The notes under the pieces are model-generated. The model did not search any database. It saw only the letters and a program-made list of their open reading frames with translations, and had not been told where the DNA came from. Shown piece after piece: positions 1-12,770 of a DNA stretch of 64,000 nucleotides. A program made the position numbers and the translations under genes. The stretch comes from Ananas comosus (taxonomy: Eukaryota > Streptophyta > Magnoliopsida > Poales > Bromeliaceae), in assembly GCF_001540865.1 (NCBI RefSeq), contig NC_033636.1:7505334-7569333 (forward strand), given 5' to 3'. Every line of letters starts with the position of its first letter. The first letter of the stretch is position 1.

Positions 1-33
<33 letters not shown>

Positions 34-1190
34 AGAGAGAGAGAGAAAAGGGGAACAGTAATGGAGGTCGGGGGACTGCATGTGGTACGGACAGGGGTCG
101 CTTTGACCCGTCCCCCGCTTTTAGCAAAGCTGAGGTGTAGCGGACAACCTGTAGAGAGAGAAACCATACCAAATACATACAATACTGCAAGATTTTAGAG
201 TGAGAAAAAAGAATATAGGCCACACTCTTTGGCATAATAATTTAGTAATATAGCATATAATAAAAGTATTATTTTTATATAGAGTTAAGCTCCCATATTT
301 TAAAATATATTCGTATTTGTAATTTTTTTTAACTATTTAATCGCCTCAAAATTTATATAATAATAATAACAGTATATTTTATTAAATCTTTTTTACTAGT
401 ACTGCACTGCTGCATGGATATTTAGACGATTCAATAGCTAAAAAAATCACGAGCACAGATATTTCTGTTATTTTAAAAGCGTAGAAGCTCAACTCATTTT
501 TATATTATAGAAATTTACATTATCAAAAAATATATTTGTTTTCTTAAATAATGCTATATTTATAAATAAATTTTATAATAATTTATAGAATAGCGTACAC
601 GACGGTATTTAATTGGTATGACTTACAAAATTGTATAGTTTATAAAATATTATGAGATTTTAATTGTAAGTAAAATAAATTTTTTTATATATTATGAAAT
701 TGCGATGATAACCACCATATAAGAAGGGCATAAAATATAAAGTCTAATTTGACAACACAGTGACTAAAAATACTATTTTTATACTACGAAAGATCAAAAT
801 AATTGTAAAACTACTTACAATTTTTACTCCCCTAATATTTTAAAATTATAATTACAACAATAATTTTATAGCGTCAAAAAAAAAATTGAAAGCACTTTTA
901 AATTATTAGAATTATATGAATAGATTATTACGATTATGATTTGCTGAAATTTTTATGCGGTTGTCAGAATTATATCTATAAAATAAAAGGAAACAGTAAA
1001 TAATTTACTGTTTGTATATGATGAGTAAGGCGGTAAATAATTCATTCCTTTTATAAAAAAATTGATAAATAGTGAATCGTTTACTGCTTTTATAAAATTT
1101 ACCAAAATTTTTTCATACAATTATTTATCTAAACAAAAAATTTTGTAGAATCATTAAAAAAAAAGAAAAAAAAGGAGGTCCCCTTAAAAG
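1..1190. other. AT-rich intergenic DNA upstream of ARF3
   Basis: The window opens in a TA dinucleotide run followed by a short GA run. The remainder is strongly AT-rich, with short inverted segments near 990-1090, where versions of 'acagtaaata' and 'tttactg' recur. No coding frame or RNA gene is recognisable. This is distal promoter or intergenic DNA. Confidence 0.6.
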
Positions 1191-1316
1191 CTAGGACCTA
1201 GAGAGAGAAGAGAGTAAGAGAGAGTGACTGAGAGAGAAGTTATAATCACTCTGTTCCTGCTCTGTTTTTGCTCTGTTTGTTTCCTGTGTCTCTCCCGTCT
1301 CTTCCGCTCTCTTTTT

Positions 1317-1351
<35 letters not shown>

Positions 1352-1596
1352 GGGGGGGAGATATTTTTTCTTGGTGTATAGAATAAGTAGTATTAGTATC
1401 GTCGTGTTCAGTAACTCGGCCTCTGACGACCATTACGACGATGCGTCACTCCACTCACCACGTCTCCCCTCCCCCTACCACCTATCACTAAAACCCTAAA
1501 CCCTAACCTAGCTGCGACCCTAACCCCTTACTTTACTCTCTCCTCCCTCGTCCGCTTCGCGCATTGGTGCCCTTGTTTGGGGCTTGCGGGAGCGCA
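1191..1596 (+). promoter_or_regulatory. ARF3 promoter/leader with GA repeats and telo-boxes
   Basis: The stretch before the ARF3 start holds a GA-rich tract (1201-1236), a T-run followed by eight or more G (about 1320-1358), and telomere-like AAACCCTAAACCCTAACC at about 1490-1507 with a further CCCTAACCCC nearby. Telo-boxes of this kind are common in 5' regions of plant growth-related genes. Their position within 110 bases of the start codon fits a core promoter or leader. No TATA box is clear. Confidence 0.5.
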
Positions 1597-1940
1597 ATGG
1601 GATCGATCTCAACCGGTGGAGGAGGAGGAGGAGGAGGAGGCGCCGGCGCCGGCGCGGCGCGGCGGGTCGGTGTGCCTCGAGCTGTGGCACGCGTGCGCGG
1701 GGCCGTGATATCGTTGCGAGGAGGGGAGCTTGGTCGTGTACTTGCCCCAGGGCACTCGAGCACGCCGGCGACGGCGGCGCCGCGCCGCGCGGGGCTCGTT
1801 CGTTACGGCGTGCCCCGCACGTCTTCTGCCGCGTCGTCGACGTGAAGCTCATGTCGGTTTCCTTCGTGGTCATCTCCCATTTGATTAGAGGGTTTCAACG
1901 TGGGTTTGTTCTCTCCACTTGCTCTTGATTTTCTACGTTT

Positions 1941-1975
<35 letters not shown>

Positions 1976-4900
1976 AGGCGGAGGCGTTGACGGATGAGGT
2001 TTATGCTCAGCTTTCGCTTGTCGCTGAAACTGAGGTAAGGGTTTCCTATTTTCAGATTTTTTTTCCCCTCTTTTTATTGAATTTTTGGGCCTATTAGTTC
2101 ACAATGTGACTCAAAGAGTTGCAGTTTTGCTCTTTCTGAAGCTGCTGCAACTTTCATTTTAATGGAATGGGATTTTGGTATGTTTCCAAGATAGTTAGGA
2201 ATGAAAATCTCCAGCTTGTTAAAAAGCAGTAAAAATGTCGCAGAAATAAGTTTGATTGTGGATTTCTCTTCTTTCTAAATGAGCTCAAACCAATCCCTTA
2301 CTAAGCAAGCACATTTTTGGTTCGCATGAATTTTCACCGAAGTGTTGTTTGAGTAGAGATATTCAGCGAAGCATTACTAGGTATTTCATTAAAAATTTCC
2401 TGAAACAGCTCCGAAGTAGAGCTTTTGTTTTCGGGGCCCAAATTCACCATGGCAGAAGCAAATTTAAATGGTTCTCAAAAACTCATAAAAACAAACTTTT
2501 GTTATATATGTGATGATACCCATTGTCATTCCAAAAATGCCAGCGATTTTATTTATTCCGAAAAGCACACTTTCAGCTTACCTAATAGTTGGCTTTCGCT
2601 TCTCCAGTAAAGAAGTTGCTCAACAAGTTGCGCTCAAAGAGGTGCGAAATGGCTTCGTTGTCAATATATATCTCACCATTATTTGTTTGCTCAGGAGGTG
2701 GAGCAACGCATCCATGAGGCTGGCGTTGAAGGTGACGGGGAAATGGAGGACGATGACACCGAGAAGAGGTCGTCGATGCCCCATATGTTCTGCAAGACGC
2801 TCACTGCGTCAGACACGAGCACTCATGGTGGATTCTCCGTCCCTCGTCGAGCTGCTGAGGACTGCTTCCCTCCCCTGGTAAATACCATCACCTCGCTCTT
2901 TGTTCTATTTTAACATATCTTGCATGAGGTCTCTGTGACTTTCATATGCAGTCATAGAATTGTTGTTTTACTCTTGGTGCTTGCTTTTGATTCTTTGGGA
3001 AATGGAATAGGATTATAAGCAGCAGAGGCCTTCTCAAGAGCTCGTTGCAAAAGATTTACATGGCACGGAGTGGAGGTTTCGCCATATCTATAGAGGTACA
3101 GCGATGGGATTGAGGCCCTTTAATGCATCAAAAATAGGACGTGGTCTCTTAAGAACCTTATTGATCTTTCTACATTTATTATTCTTCCCTCTACTACTTG
3201 TTAAGATTTCATTTTTCGAATAGGAAAAGAAGTTTCTTTTCTTAGTGTTTTACTCCGAAGTTTCTTAACTGTGTAGCTAGCTTACATCTGTGGTTGGTGG
3301 ATTTAGAAACTTTGGGTGCTTTTTTTCCTTTGGAAATCACATGCGTGTAATTCTGATAGGGGGAACTTTGTTGCTCAAAAACTTGTCTACTTTACAGGTG
3401 TTTTGAGTGTTTACTCTGATTAGAATACTAAATGGAATGAACTTTAGCTCATAATTAATAATTTGCAAATTTTGTTCTGTTGAGGATGACCAATGCGGCA
3501 ACATTGAGAAACGTTGAAGTTTGTTGATGAAGATGCATACTTAGTTTACTTTCAAACATCAGGTTTTTTTTTTTTGTCATCCATATTTTTTCTCAATGTT
3601 GTCCTCATCTGTTTAATTAGTATTTGCTGAAACTAGTTACATCTGCGAATGTGAAGCATAAAACAGCTTTCTAGCTTAACTTTTCACCTTTATCGTTTTT
3701 TCTGTTGGCTTCTTGAGTTACAGGTCAACCACGTAGGCATCTGTTAACTACAGGGTGGACTGCATTCGTCAATAAGAAGAAGCTGGTCTCAGGGGATGCT
3801 GTGCTCTTTCTTCGGTAGGTATTTTTGGAATGCTGTTATATGTAATAGTTTTAATTTTTAAAGAACCTTCGCAATTCAAGGTTTTCCAACTTCTGCAGAA
3901 GCCACAGTGGGGAGCTAAGATTGGGCATACGAAGAGCTGTCCAACTAAAAACTGGAGCACCTTTTCAAGCACTCCATAACCAGAACTCGTGTATCAGCAC
4001 CCTGGCTACTGTCGCTAGTGCTGTGTCCATGAAAAGTGTGTTCCACATCTATTACAATCCAAGGTTTGTAATTCTTTTAATCTCAGTCATGTTAATTGGC
4101 TGATTTGCTATGTTTTTGTATGTGCATCTTCTTGCGTCAAAAAGCTTTTGGCCCAAAGCTTGAGGATAGTCACTTTTGATAGGGTATTGTTCTTCTTCCT
4201 TATGATCACAAGGTTTAGCTCTTATCAGAGAATTAGACCTACCTGTTCTCAAGAGAAGTATTAACTTCAACCCAACTACACATTATGTTGATCAAGGAAA
4301 TTCAAATATCTTGTTTTACTTTTTCAATGTAAATTTGTTCCATGCAAGAACTTCTAACAAACAGAAAAATAGAGGAAACATTCTTGTTGAGATTTCATGC
4401 TAAAATGAAGTATTACAGTGCCAACAGCTTTTTATTGAAAGCTAATATTCTAATTACGATATTTTGGGGAGTAGATGGAAAGTTAATTTTGTTTTGCTAA
4501 GGAGGAGAGAACTTGCTCTCCTGGAAAACTGCTTGTAACTTGTTAGAAAGTGTGATAAATTGAGGAACTGTGGAAAAGATCACCATCCAATGATCTTAAT
4601 TCTTCTGAACAGAGGTAAAAATGGTGTAGAACTTTTCTCTGAAGCATCCAGTTGTGTCAAGGAAGCATGAAGCAGGGAATTATTTGGTAAACTTACTCTG
4701 AAGCTAGAGAAGGACGAGAGTTGTGAACAACATATCAGTTTAAGAATTAACTGATTTTACATTAAGAATAGCATCAGATGTCAGTTAAAGAAGAACATCT
4801 TTTTAGAGCAAAGCAATCACAAAAGGATTAGTATGTGAACTGCGTTCTGAATATCTGCCTTACTGCTTCCGCATTAACCAATTTTGAGATTTTCAGGGCA

Positions 4901-7574
4901 AGCCCGTCTGAGTTCATTGTACCTTATTGGAAGTTTACGAAGAGCTTCAGCCATCCATTTGCTATCGGAATGAGGTTTAAGATGCGATACGAAAGTGAGG
5001 ATGCTGCAGAGAGAAGGTTTGCAGAATTCAACTAGCAAAAATTATCTTTTCTATAGTCGAAAATTAATAGTTGATTTGTTCCTGTGCAGATATACAGGAC
5101 TGATAACTGGAATCAGTGACGTTGACCCTATAAGATGGCCTGGATCAAAATGGAGATGTTTACTGGTGCACGTTTGCACTTTGTCATATTAATCTTTATC
5201 ATCATATAGTGCACATGTGAAGTTGGATTATCATGTTTGAATTTCGAATAAGATACAGCTGGGACAGCAGGGTCCTCTTTCTCTACCAGATACTGTTGAT
5301 CAATGGCTATATACCTTGATGCTGAAATTCCTCATTCCGGGATCATTTGTTTTCATCAGGAGAAATTTAAAGCATTGTGTACTTTTTGTACATCAGAATT
5401 TTGTAGATACTTTTGCATCATTTTTGTGTCAACCCTAGTTATATGCATTTACCCAAAATGTTATGCTAGATTGCATGATCATTGATCAAAAATTTCCTTC
5501 CTGACTATAATACTAGACAATGATATCCAAGGATTAAAGTGCTGTGGTACAAGATTGTGCCGGAAACTTGCCAGTACGGTACGGCACGGTGCGTGCCGGA
5601 CCATGCCTATGTGTGCCGATCACAAAAATATGTGTGTCGACACGTAATGGCACGAAATATTTATTTTCTTTAGCAATAAAGTATGCCAATTATTTATTAT
5701 GTATTTTATCAAATTTTTTGAACTTTGTTGAGAAAATTTTATACTAATTTCAAGAATAGAGAGTTTTGAGTTGTACCATCGGCATGAGGGCTGTATCGTG
5801 TCGATATCTTGCTGGCACGATACGGCACGGTGGACACGGCCCGTGCCGATGGGCACTTTAATCCTTGATGATATCTATCTTGTTTACCATGTCTATTTGC
5901 CAAATATAAAAAAGAGAGAAACTATAATACGTGAACTAATGATGTTTTCTCTTATCGGAGCTTCTGTTTGTTAACTAGGATTTTACTAATTGTGGATCAG
6001 AGCAAATAGTTAAATCTGTAGCTCTTGTGGTGTTGCACCTGCTATATTTGTATTTGTATTTGTATTTGTATTTGTAGGTAAATTTCATCCTGCAGAAACT
6101 CAATTGTTTGTTAATGCTAGTTTTGTGATTTTCTTTAATTCATGTTTCTATTTTAGTGCATAAAACATTTTATCTCATGAAACTACCGACTGTTGTACAA
6201 TGTTAATTGATTTGCTATAATTTTGTAGGTAAGGTGGGACGAGGATGTAGACATCAGTCGTCAAAATAGGGTCTCTCCATGGGAGATCGAGCCAACTGGT
6301 TCCATTTCAGGCTCCCATGGTCTCTCCCCGTCCAGCTCGAAAAGGGCAAAAATGTCTCTTCCCACGGTCAATTCAGAATTTCCAGTTCCGAGTATGTTCA
6401 CATGACATTCTGGAAAAGGCTTGTTTGCTGAAAATAATCTTTCTTACTATTTCGTGATTCTCTTACTCCTTTCACAAATCTTTGCAGATGGAAGTGGTTC
6501 CACAGACTTGGGGGAATCTTCAAGATTCCACAAGGTCTTGCAAGGTCAAGAAATTTTGGGTTTTCGTACTCTTCGCGATGGTATGGATGTTTCAAGGAAC
6601 ACCCAATACCCATATGCTTTGAGTGGTTCGAGAAGTGGTGCTGGAAATCCAGTTGGAATCTCTGGATTTCCTCACCATTGTGCGGGCTTTGGCGAATCTT
6701 TTAGATTCCAAAAGGTCTTGCAAGGTCAAGAATTATTTCCTCATCATCGAGGAACTTTAGTTGATGCTTCTACAAGAAATTCTGGTTTTGGCTCGTCTGC
6801 TGCTTTGAATAGATGGCCTGGTCAAGCACAGGGATATGCTTCTTTCGCGCAGTCATCAAATCCGCCAACTCAAGCATCTTCTCCATCATCTGTGCTTATG
6901 TTTCAACCGACAAACACTGTGATCCCCCTTATTCAGACCGTGCATAGGCAATGGGATAAAGGTAACTAATATCAACCTACATTATATGCTTTCAGGTAAT
7001 ATCATACCATCTGATGCTAACCTTCAATTTATTGTAATCTGGTCCAGCTGTTAAGTGACTTCCAATTTTTCCTGATGGGAAAATAAGGCGACAGCTGATC
7101 AGCTGCCTTATTCACTCTCTCGGGAAAATTGCACTCCTCTTGATTGACGGACCTGATCATAATGGTTGGCTGTAACAAACTAAAATTTGGTGACCTAATT
7201 GAATTTTCATGATAAGCTCTGTCAGCCTTGTGGAAAATGGTGTCAGTTACTCTCAAGTTTCACCCTCTTGCAAGAAAAGTAGAAATTCCCTTACTAATCT
7301 CATTTATGTTCTAGGTGATTGTATCAACGAGCGCTTCGAGATGGGGAATGTCTACACTCGATATATTGCTAAGCCAGGGTTAAATAACAGGGATGTTAGC
7401 AGGAATGGTTGCAAACTTTTCGGTTTCTCGCTAACTGAGAGGATTCCTGTGACGGATGAAGGGGATAGCGGGGAGGTCAATTGTGAAACTGAATTTCAGG
7501 CTTCACGGCCATCACTGGAACGCAATTGTACTGCGGAAAGAGCTCTTTATGCTCTCTGCGCAGCTCCTCTTTAG
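1597..7574 (+). CDS. ARF3: Auxin response factor, ARF3/ETTIN class (11 exons)
   Basis: This is a DNA-binding transcription factor that acts at auxin response elements in the nucleus. In other plants ETTIN patterns abaxial organ faces and carpels. Exons: 1597-1856, 1978-2034, 2695-2877, 3011-3095, 3724-3814, 3899-4063, 4897-5016, 5090-5165, 6229-6391, 6488-6961, 7315-7574, all with GT-AG borders and consistent phases, giving about 640 residues. Exon 1 encodes [12 protein letters not shown] and [12 protein letters not shown]. Exons 3-5 encode the B3 domain ([17 protein letters not shown] to SGDAVLFLR). Exons 6-9 encode the ARF middle domain (VFHIYYNPR to [14 protein letters not shown]). The tail ends soon after [14 protein letters not shown] with no PB1 (domain III/IV), as in ARF3 and unlike ARF4. 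Exon 10 carries two tasiR-ARF sites. Oddity: exon 1 needs about five single-base frame corrections between 1597 and 1755; the rest is clean. The start ATG was chosen because a GIDLN motif follows one base out of frame. Confidence 0.93.
5528..5867. mobile_element. hAT-type MITE in ARF3 intron 8
   Basis: A 340-base element with 15-base terminal inverted repeats, CAAGGATTAAAGTGC at the left and its complement at the right. It is flanked by a perfect 8-base duplication ATGATATC (5520-5527 and 5868-5875). The 8-base duplication and the CA..TG ends fit the hAT superfamily. The interior has GC-rich inverted segments ('acggcacggt', 'gtgccg') and no transposase. It lies wholly within the intron between exons 8 and 9. 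Confidence 0.88.
6044..6076 (+). repeat. (TATTTG)n microsatellite in ARF3 intron 8
   Basis: About five copies of TATTTG in tandem, 150 bases before exon 9. No role is visible. Confidence 0.85.
6532..6552 (+). promoter_or_regulatory. tasiR-ARF target site A
   Basis: A 21-base site in ARF3 exon 10 encodes KVLQGQE. It begins AAGGTCTTG and ends CAAGGTCAAGAA, the TAS3 tasiR-ARF complementary sequence known from ARF2/3/4 transcripts. An identical 21-base site lies 180 bases downstream. Pairing with the small RNA is predicted, not shown. Confidence 0.92.
6712..6732 (+). promoter_or_regulatory. tasiR-ARF target site B
   Basis: Second copy of the same 21-base site, identical to site A and in the same reading frame, again encoding KVLQGQE. 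Two sites per transcript is the conserved arrangement of ARF3. The surrounding residues also resemble each other ([14 protein letters not shown] and [14 protein letters not shown]), so the sites lie inside a short repeated protein segment. Confidence 0.92.
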
Positions 7575-8750
7575 GACGCTCTTTGCTCTTTATTATTAAT
7601 AAGTACAGCAGGTTCGCAAGCAAGGGGAATGTTGCAGGGATGTTTTCTTGATGTTCCAAAGTTTCGTATAAGGTATTCTAATTTAGGAAGCTGCAGTGGT
7701 AACTTGATGTGCAAAGAATGATGACCGGGATCTGAACGGGATCAATCAGCAAAATGTTTGTTGTCCATAACTATGATGCAATTTTTATGATGTTAGCGGG
7801 CAATGAGGCTTAACAATTAACAGGTAGGGTCTTTTCCTTTGCGATTTTGCTCCTTAAAGTAGTACTGTGAATCACGAGCGTGGGCATTGATTTTAGCTTT
7901 TGCTATGTCTGCAGAGACTTTTTGGCAAGTTTGCCTCCGATATTTCGATAATGAGTTGTAGATGAAAAGCAGTACGTTCGATGGAGATGCTGCTGCCTTT
8001 ATCAGATGAAGCACCTTTCTCCCTCAATTTCAACCAGTACGTGGTCTGCGATCGTCTTATAATTTGCATATAAATCTCGCATTTTCTTGGTTTGCTTCTT
8101 ACCTGTATCTGTCCTTCTCGAATTCTGCTAAGTACTGGTTACGAACCTTATGTAAGTTAATTAGGTTAAACGTTCCCTTTAAATACCGTCAATGTTGGAC
8201 CAAGAAATTGGTAATTTTCAGGTGTTTGTATGCCTCTATTTGTAGTAGTCTTTTTTGTTTCCGAAAGGTGAGTTGATTTTTATCTTCTGCATAATTTTGT
8301 CTAGGAAGTTTAGTACTTATTACTTGTTCTCTGCTTTGCAAGTTCATATATCACAGACCTCTGCATGTTCTGAAAGAGAATACTGGTGGAAGGGTTTCAT
8401 GTTGATAACCAACCAATGGCTATGTAGCTATATCTTTGTTACAGTAGAGCAATTTGTAGGGTACCATTTTATGCTGTTGCACTTCGTAAAGTTAATGAAA
8501 AGCTTGAGAAGAGTATCATTTGTTTGTGGATATGATGTTCTTTGATTTGGAAGGAAAAATCATATGGAAATGAGCTCGAAAAATGGTCATCAAAGAGGAG
8601 CTCTAAAAGTAGAAGTTTAAAATTGAAGCTACTAATTTTGTTGTAGCGGTTGCGTCTTTGAATGGCTTGTTTAAAGAGCACTTTGAAGCACCAGCTGATT
8701 CACACAGGTGTTAAATGAAAATTCTCCTCTCCTTTTCATGAATAAAAGTT
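7575..8750 (+). other. ARF3 3' UTR and downstream flank
   Basis: Follows the ARF3 stop codon at 7572-7574. It is moderately AT-rich, T-rich on the plus strand, and includes possible polyadenylation signals such as 'aataaaag' near 8742. No further domain-bearing frame is seen. The transcript end cannot be set from sequence alone. Confidence 0.4.
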
Positions 8751-11097
8751 AAGGTAAAAGTGTATGGAGACCCTCGCAGCTACAGGGCATTTGGAAATGG
8801 TCCCCCCAACTTTGAACTTTTTTGTAGCGACCTTCTTATCAATGATGAATTTTTTGAATTATGTGATTTTAATAAAAGAAATTAAAGGATTTTTATCAAA
8901 TTTATAAATGATTTTACCAAATAAATGGGTCTAAAATAATTATGGTTAATGGATAATAGAATCAAAAACTTTAACACCACTTTTAACTAAACTAATTCGC
9001 ATAATTCAATTCTAAAAAATAAATAAATAAAGGGCTTTCAACAAAAGTAGTGAAGTTGAGAGAGCTATTTCAAAATAACCTAACAGGATTTTCATGCTTC
9101 TTTATCTTAAAATAAACAGAGGTTTTGAAATTTTTTAGAATGACAACCACTAATTCTTAGAGGCCACATTGATTACTTGTATAATGTCATAAAGGTAGAT
9201 ATACCATAGTGTCATTCTCACTACTTTGTTACCCAAATTGCACTAAAATAAATAATTAAACCCTATTTAGGTCCATGTGCACCCAAAAAAGATTGTTAGG
9301 GCTCACAAAAGTAGTCAAATGTCAATTATTGCGTCAAATAAAAAAAAATTAAATAAATCCATCTCCCCTTTGTCCCCTGTGGATAGTGGATACCTACAAT
9401 CTCTCAAAACTTTATTAAATGATGGTAAAAATGTATAAAATTTTACCTCAATCACCACCTATTTGCATTTAACTATCTAACCTATAAAAATTTTAATTTT
9501 AGCATCCAATTTTTTAATTTATTTAATAAATGCATCGTAATTATAAATTTATTATTGACGAGCTAACTAAGAATATAATAAGAGTCTGCTTGGTCCACAG
9601 TTTGTAATATTTTTGGTAACTTTTCATGTTATCTATTGAAAATATTCAAATCATTATTATTCAACTCATATTAGACAAGTATGAAAGTGTTAGTAAACTA
9701 GTAAAATCATTATAGATTCTCGGCTAGTAGGAGTATGTACAATGAATTAGGAGACATTCTCATTTTCGAATTTAATAAAAGAATATATTAGTTCATAATA
9801 ACCATCCAACTTAAGTGACTTGATAAGCTAGTATCAAATATGTCACTCGAAATATAAAATATAAATATTTTTGAAATATTACATGTCTTGAACCAAACCG
9901 CTCTCAAGAGATAAGTCCACCAACTAGCACATTAAACCATATAAATTTTGTGTTTAAATGAATAAGAATAAGTTAGAAATAATGCCAACTAAGGAATTGG
10001 AATTACATGGGAAATGAACAAGTGGTAGACCATGTCAATCAATTTTCCCATTTATCAACATGAATACGTCAATATATATCTAAGGAGAAGTAAATAAAAT
10101 TTTCTTAACTTTTCTTAAATTTTTTATTTTAAAAAATGATTGATATATAGCCCCTCACATATTTTTACATGTAGGTCCCACTAATTTATGAAAATTATAT
10201 GTAATAAATATTGTCATTAAAATTTTTTTAAGCTATAAATTATGTGTATTGCTATTTTGTAGTTTAAAAAGTTGGTAAATTGTGTGCAAGAACTTTTTTT
10301 AAAAAAAATTAACGAAATTATGAGTAAATTATAACTTATGTATGTTGCTACTTAAAAAGTTTTTGGAGTAACTATAATTTATGCATATTGTACTTTTTGA
10401 TTTGAAAAGTCGGTAAATTATATGCAATAACTAATTTTTATTTTCATTTCAAAAAAAAAAAATTATGTAAACAATAGGTTATTTATAAAGTGGAATAAAA
10501 TTATGATATTGATTTCTAGTGATAGACAAGTTTTTTACCTAGCATTTGAGCTGTTGGAAAAAAAAATACAGTAACAATTCAATTGTGATTAACTATTTAA
10601 CAATTTTATAATTAATTTAAATAATAAATTTACAGTTAAATGCCATGAATATTTCAAAAATTATTCAAAAAGAAAGAAAAAATTAGATCAATCTGGAAGC
10701 GCGCGTAGCACTGCCCTAAGTTGTATTCCCGTATTTCATGCAGGATTAACTGAAAACACCGCTCTAAGATACGATCAGAATTTCTCTTCCTGCAAGTATG
10801 AATATAAAAGAGATTGACAAAGACTCTTTCAATAACCGACAATAAAAAAATTAAATAAGGAGAATAGAATAATAAAGACATGAAAATATCTCTCAAATAA
10901 AATTTGCTTTCTCACTTTTCTTTGTCAATGATATTCGTACATGAACAGCAGACAATCTATCTATATAGAATATATAATTGGTTAGGTTACATCATAATCA
11001 CAAAGGTGGCTTTTGGAGAAGCCACCTCTCCATTATAACCCGTAGCCAATAAGAACATGTCTTTTTAGAGTACTAGCTAGGACATTCAAAAAATTGA
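8751..11097. other. AT-rich intergenic DNA
   Basis: More than 2 kb of AT-rich sequence with no convincing gene. The start (about 8755-9060) resembles degraded repeat text ('ggagaccctcgcagc...'), and short stretches recur elsewhere in the window. I see no RNA gene or complete mobile element. Confidence 0.5.
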
Positions 11098-11580
11098 TGT
11101 AGAGAGAGAGAGAGAGAGCTTTGTCAATATCCTAACTTGGGAGTGGACCACAACTAAGAAATATTATCAATAAAATTATATAAAACAATTAAATTTGGTT
11201 ACTTAGTTTCGTACGAACAATACGTCACATAAAAAATTAAAAAAAAAAAAACATGAAGAGAAACAATATTAAATAGCCAATTTGATTAAAGAGGTTTGAA
11301 GTTGACTTAGGAATATTAATAGGATATAAATAAAATGTGCATCATATAGTTTATATATATATTTTTTTGTAGTATAAGAATATATAAAATGAATATGCTT
11401 TCACATGTGATCATACCACAAAATGCGTATAGTGAGAAAACAAGCTTGGTGAGAGTTGGAAAGCAAGAAAGAGCGCAAGACAAATTTAAAAATGCCTTCT
11501 ATTTTTATCAACTTAAGTAAATTAAAATCTGGTCCTTTGATAGTAACTAGCATAAAATCCGAGCTTCGCCGTGAATATAT
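11098..11580 (-). repeat. Uninterrupted inverted copy of the copia target sequence
   Basis: Read in reverse complement, this matches 24190-24405 joined to 29977-30230, i.e. the DNA on both sides of the copia element, with many substitutions and small indels. Shared landmarks include 'gtatgatcacatgtg', 'attaatattcctaa' and 'ggatattgacaaag'. It acts as a natural empty site. The element itself is not identified; it may be an old repeat family or a segmental duplication. Confidence 0.75.
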
Positions 11581-11584
11581 ATAG

Positions 11585-12121
11585 AGTGCGTCTGGGGTGC
11601 TTCGGAAGCACGGAGCGCTCCGTGCTTCCACTTTGTTTTCGATGTTGGGACTTTCAAATCGACGATCGGCTCCGTTAGACTTGATCTAGAGTATTTGAAG
11701 TATCTAGAAAATAAATTTTGCGATTTTTCGATATCAATTGCCTAGTGATCGAAGTGGCTCAAAATCAACGGCTGAAAATAAAAATCTCACAAAATATGAT
11801 GATATGACATTAAAATTTTAGATCAAAGTTATTGATCTTGTTTTATATGGTATAAAGAATTTTCTATCAAAATTTCACGTGATTTGGATATTTCTACACC
11901 GTTAAACTTGCAACCGGCTCACCACGGCCGTTAAAATTATTGATTTTGAGCCCCTTCGATCACTAGGCAAATGATATCGAAAAATCGCAAAATTTAATTT
12001 CTTGGTACTTTAAATACTCTAGATCAACTCTAACGGAGCCGATCGTCGATTCGAAAGTCCGAACATCGAAAACAAAGTGGAAGCACGGAGGCTCCGTGCT
12101 TACGAAAGCATACCAGCCCAC
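11585..12121. mobile_element. Foldback element, copy 1
   Basis: Two arms of about 200 bases are near-perfect reverse complements. Left landmarks are 'aagcacggag', 'ttttcgatgttgggac', 'aatcgacgatcggctcc' and 'gatctagagtatttgaag'; the right arm repeats them inverted. The element sits between TA-rich sequences. No coding capacity is seen, so it is a non-autonomous DNA element of a family repeated through the window. Confidence 0.8.
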
Positions 12122-12125
12122 TCAA

Positions 12126-12172
<47 letters not shown>

Positions 12173-12176
12173 TTCA

Positions 12177-12694
12177 GCTACTATATTCTTATGAGTACAA
12201 TCGCTCTCGTACTCATAATTTATTTTCGATGATAGAGCTTCCGAATCGACGATGCATACCGTTAAATATTATTTAGAGCATTTAAAACTTCTAGAAATCA
12301 AATTTCATAATTTTTCGACATCATTTACCTTATGATCAAAAGTTCTTTTAGCGGCCGATATGAAATACTTGCTAGTTTAACGGTGTAAAAGAATTGGAAT
12401 AGGTTGAATTTTTGATACAAAATTCTATTCACAATATAGATAAAGGTCAATAACTCTGATCTTAAATTGAAAGATCCAATCATTCATTTTCAGGACGTCG
12501 TTCGATTTTAACCGTTCATTTTATGTCCGTTTGATGGACTTTGTTATGATTTTGAAAAATTACAAAATTTATTTTTTAAAAATTTCAAATACTCTAGATC
12601 ATATTTAACGGAGTGGATCGTCGATTCGGATACCCCATCATCAAAAATAATTTATAAGTACGAAGGGTCCAATACTTATAAAAGTATAGTAACC
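12177..12694. mobile_element. Foldback element, copy 2
   Basis: Same architecture as copy 1. The left end 'gctactatattcttatgagtac' is matched inverted by the right end around 12640-12694. Inner arm motifs (GAATCGACGATG, CCGTTAAAT, TTTTCGACATCATTTACC) are the family signature. A TA microsatellite follows at once. Confidence 0.78.
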
Positions 12695-12695
12695 T

Positions 12696-12699
<4 letters not shown>

Positions 12700-12767
<68 letters not shown>
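12700..12767. repeat. (TA)n microsatellite
   Basis: About 34 TA units between two foldback elements, a likely site of slippage and of assembly trouble. Confidence 0.95.

Positions 12768-12770
<3 letters not shown>

Noticed and set aside
1320..1358. T-run plus G-run read as a telomere- or G-quadruplex-related element
   Set aside because: A single G-run cannot form an intramolecular quadruplex, and homopolymers here are simple low complexity.
1533..1873. Minus-strand Pro/Arg-rich frames over ARF3 exon 1
   Set aside because: They are shadows of a GC-rich exon; the plus strand carries unmistakable ARF motifs.
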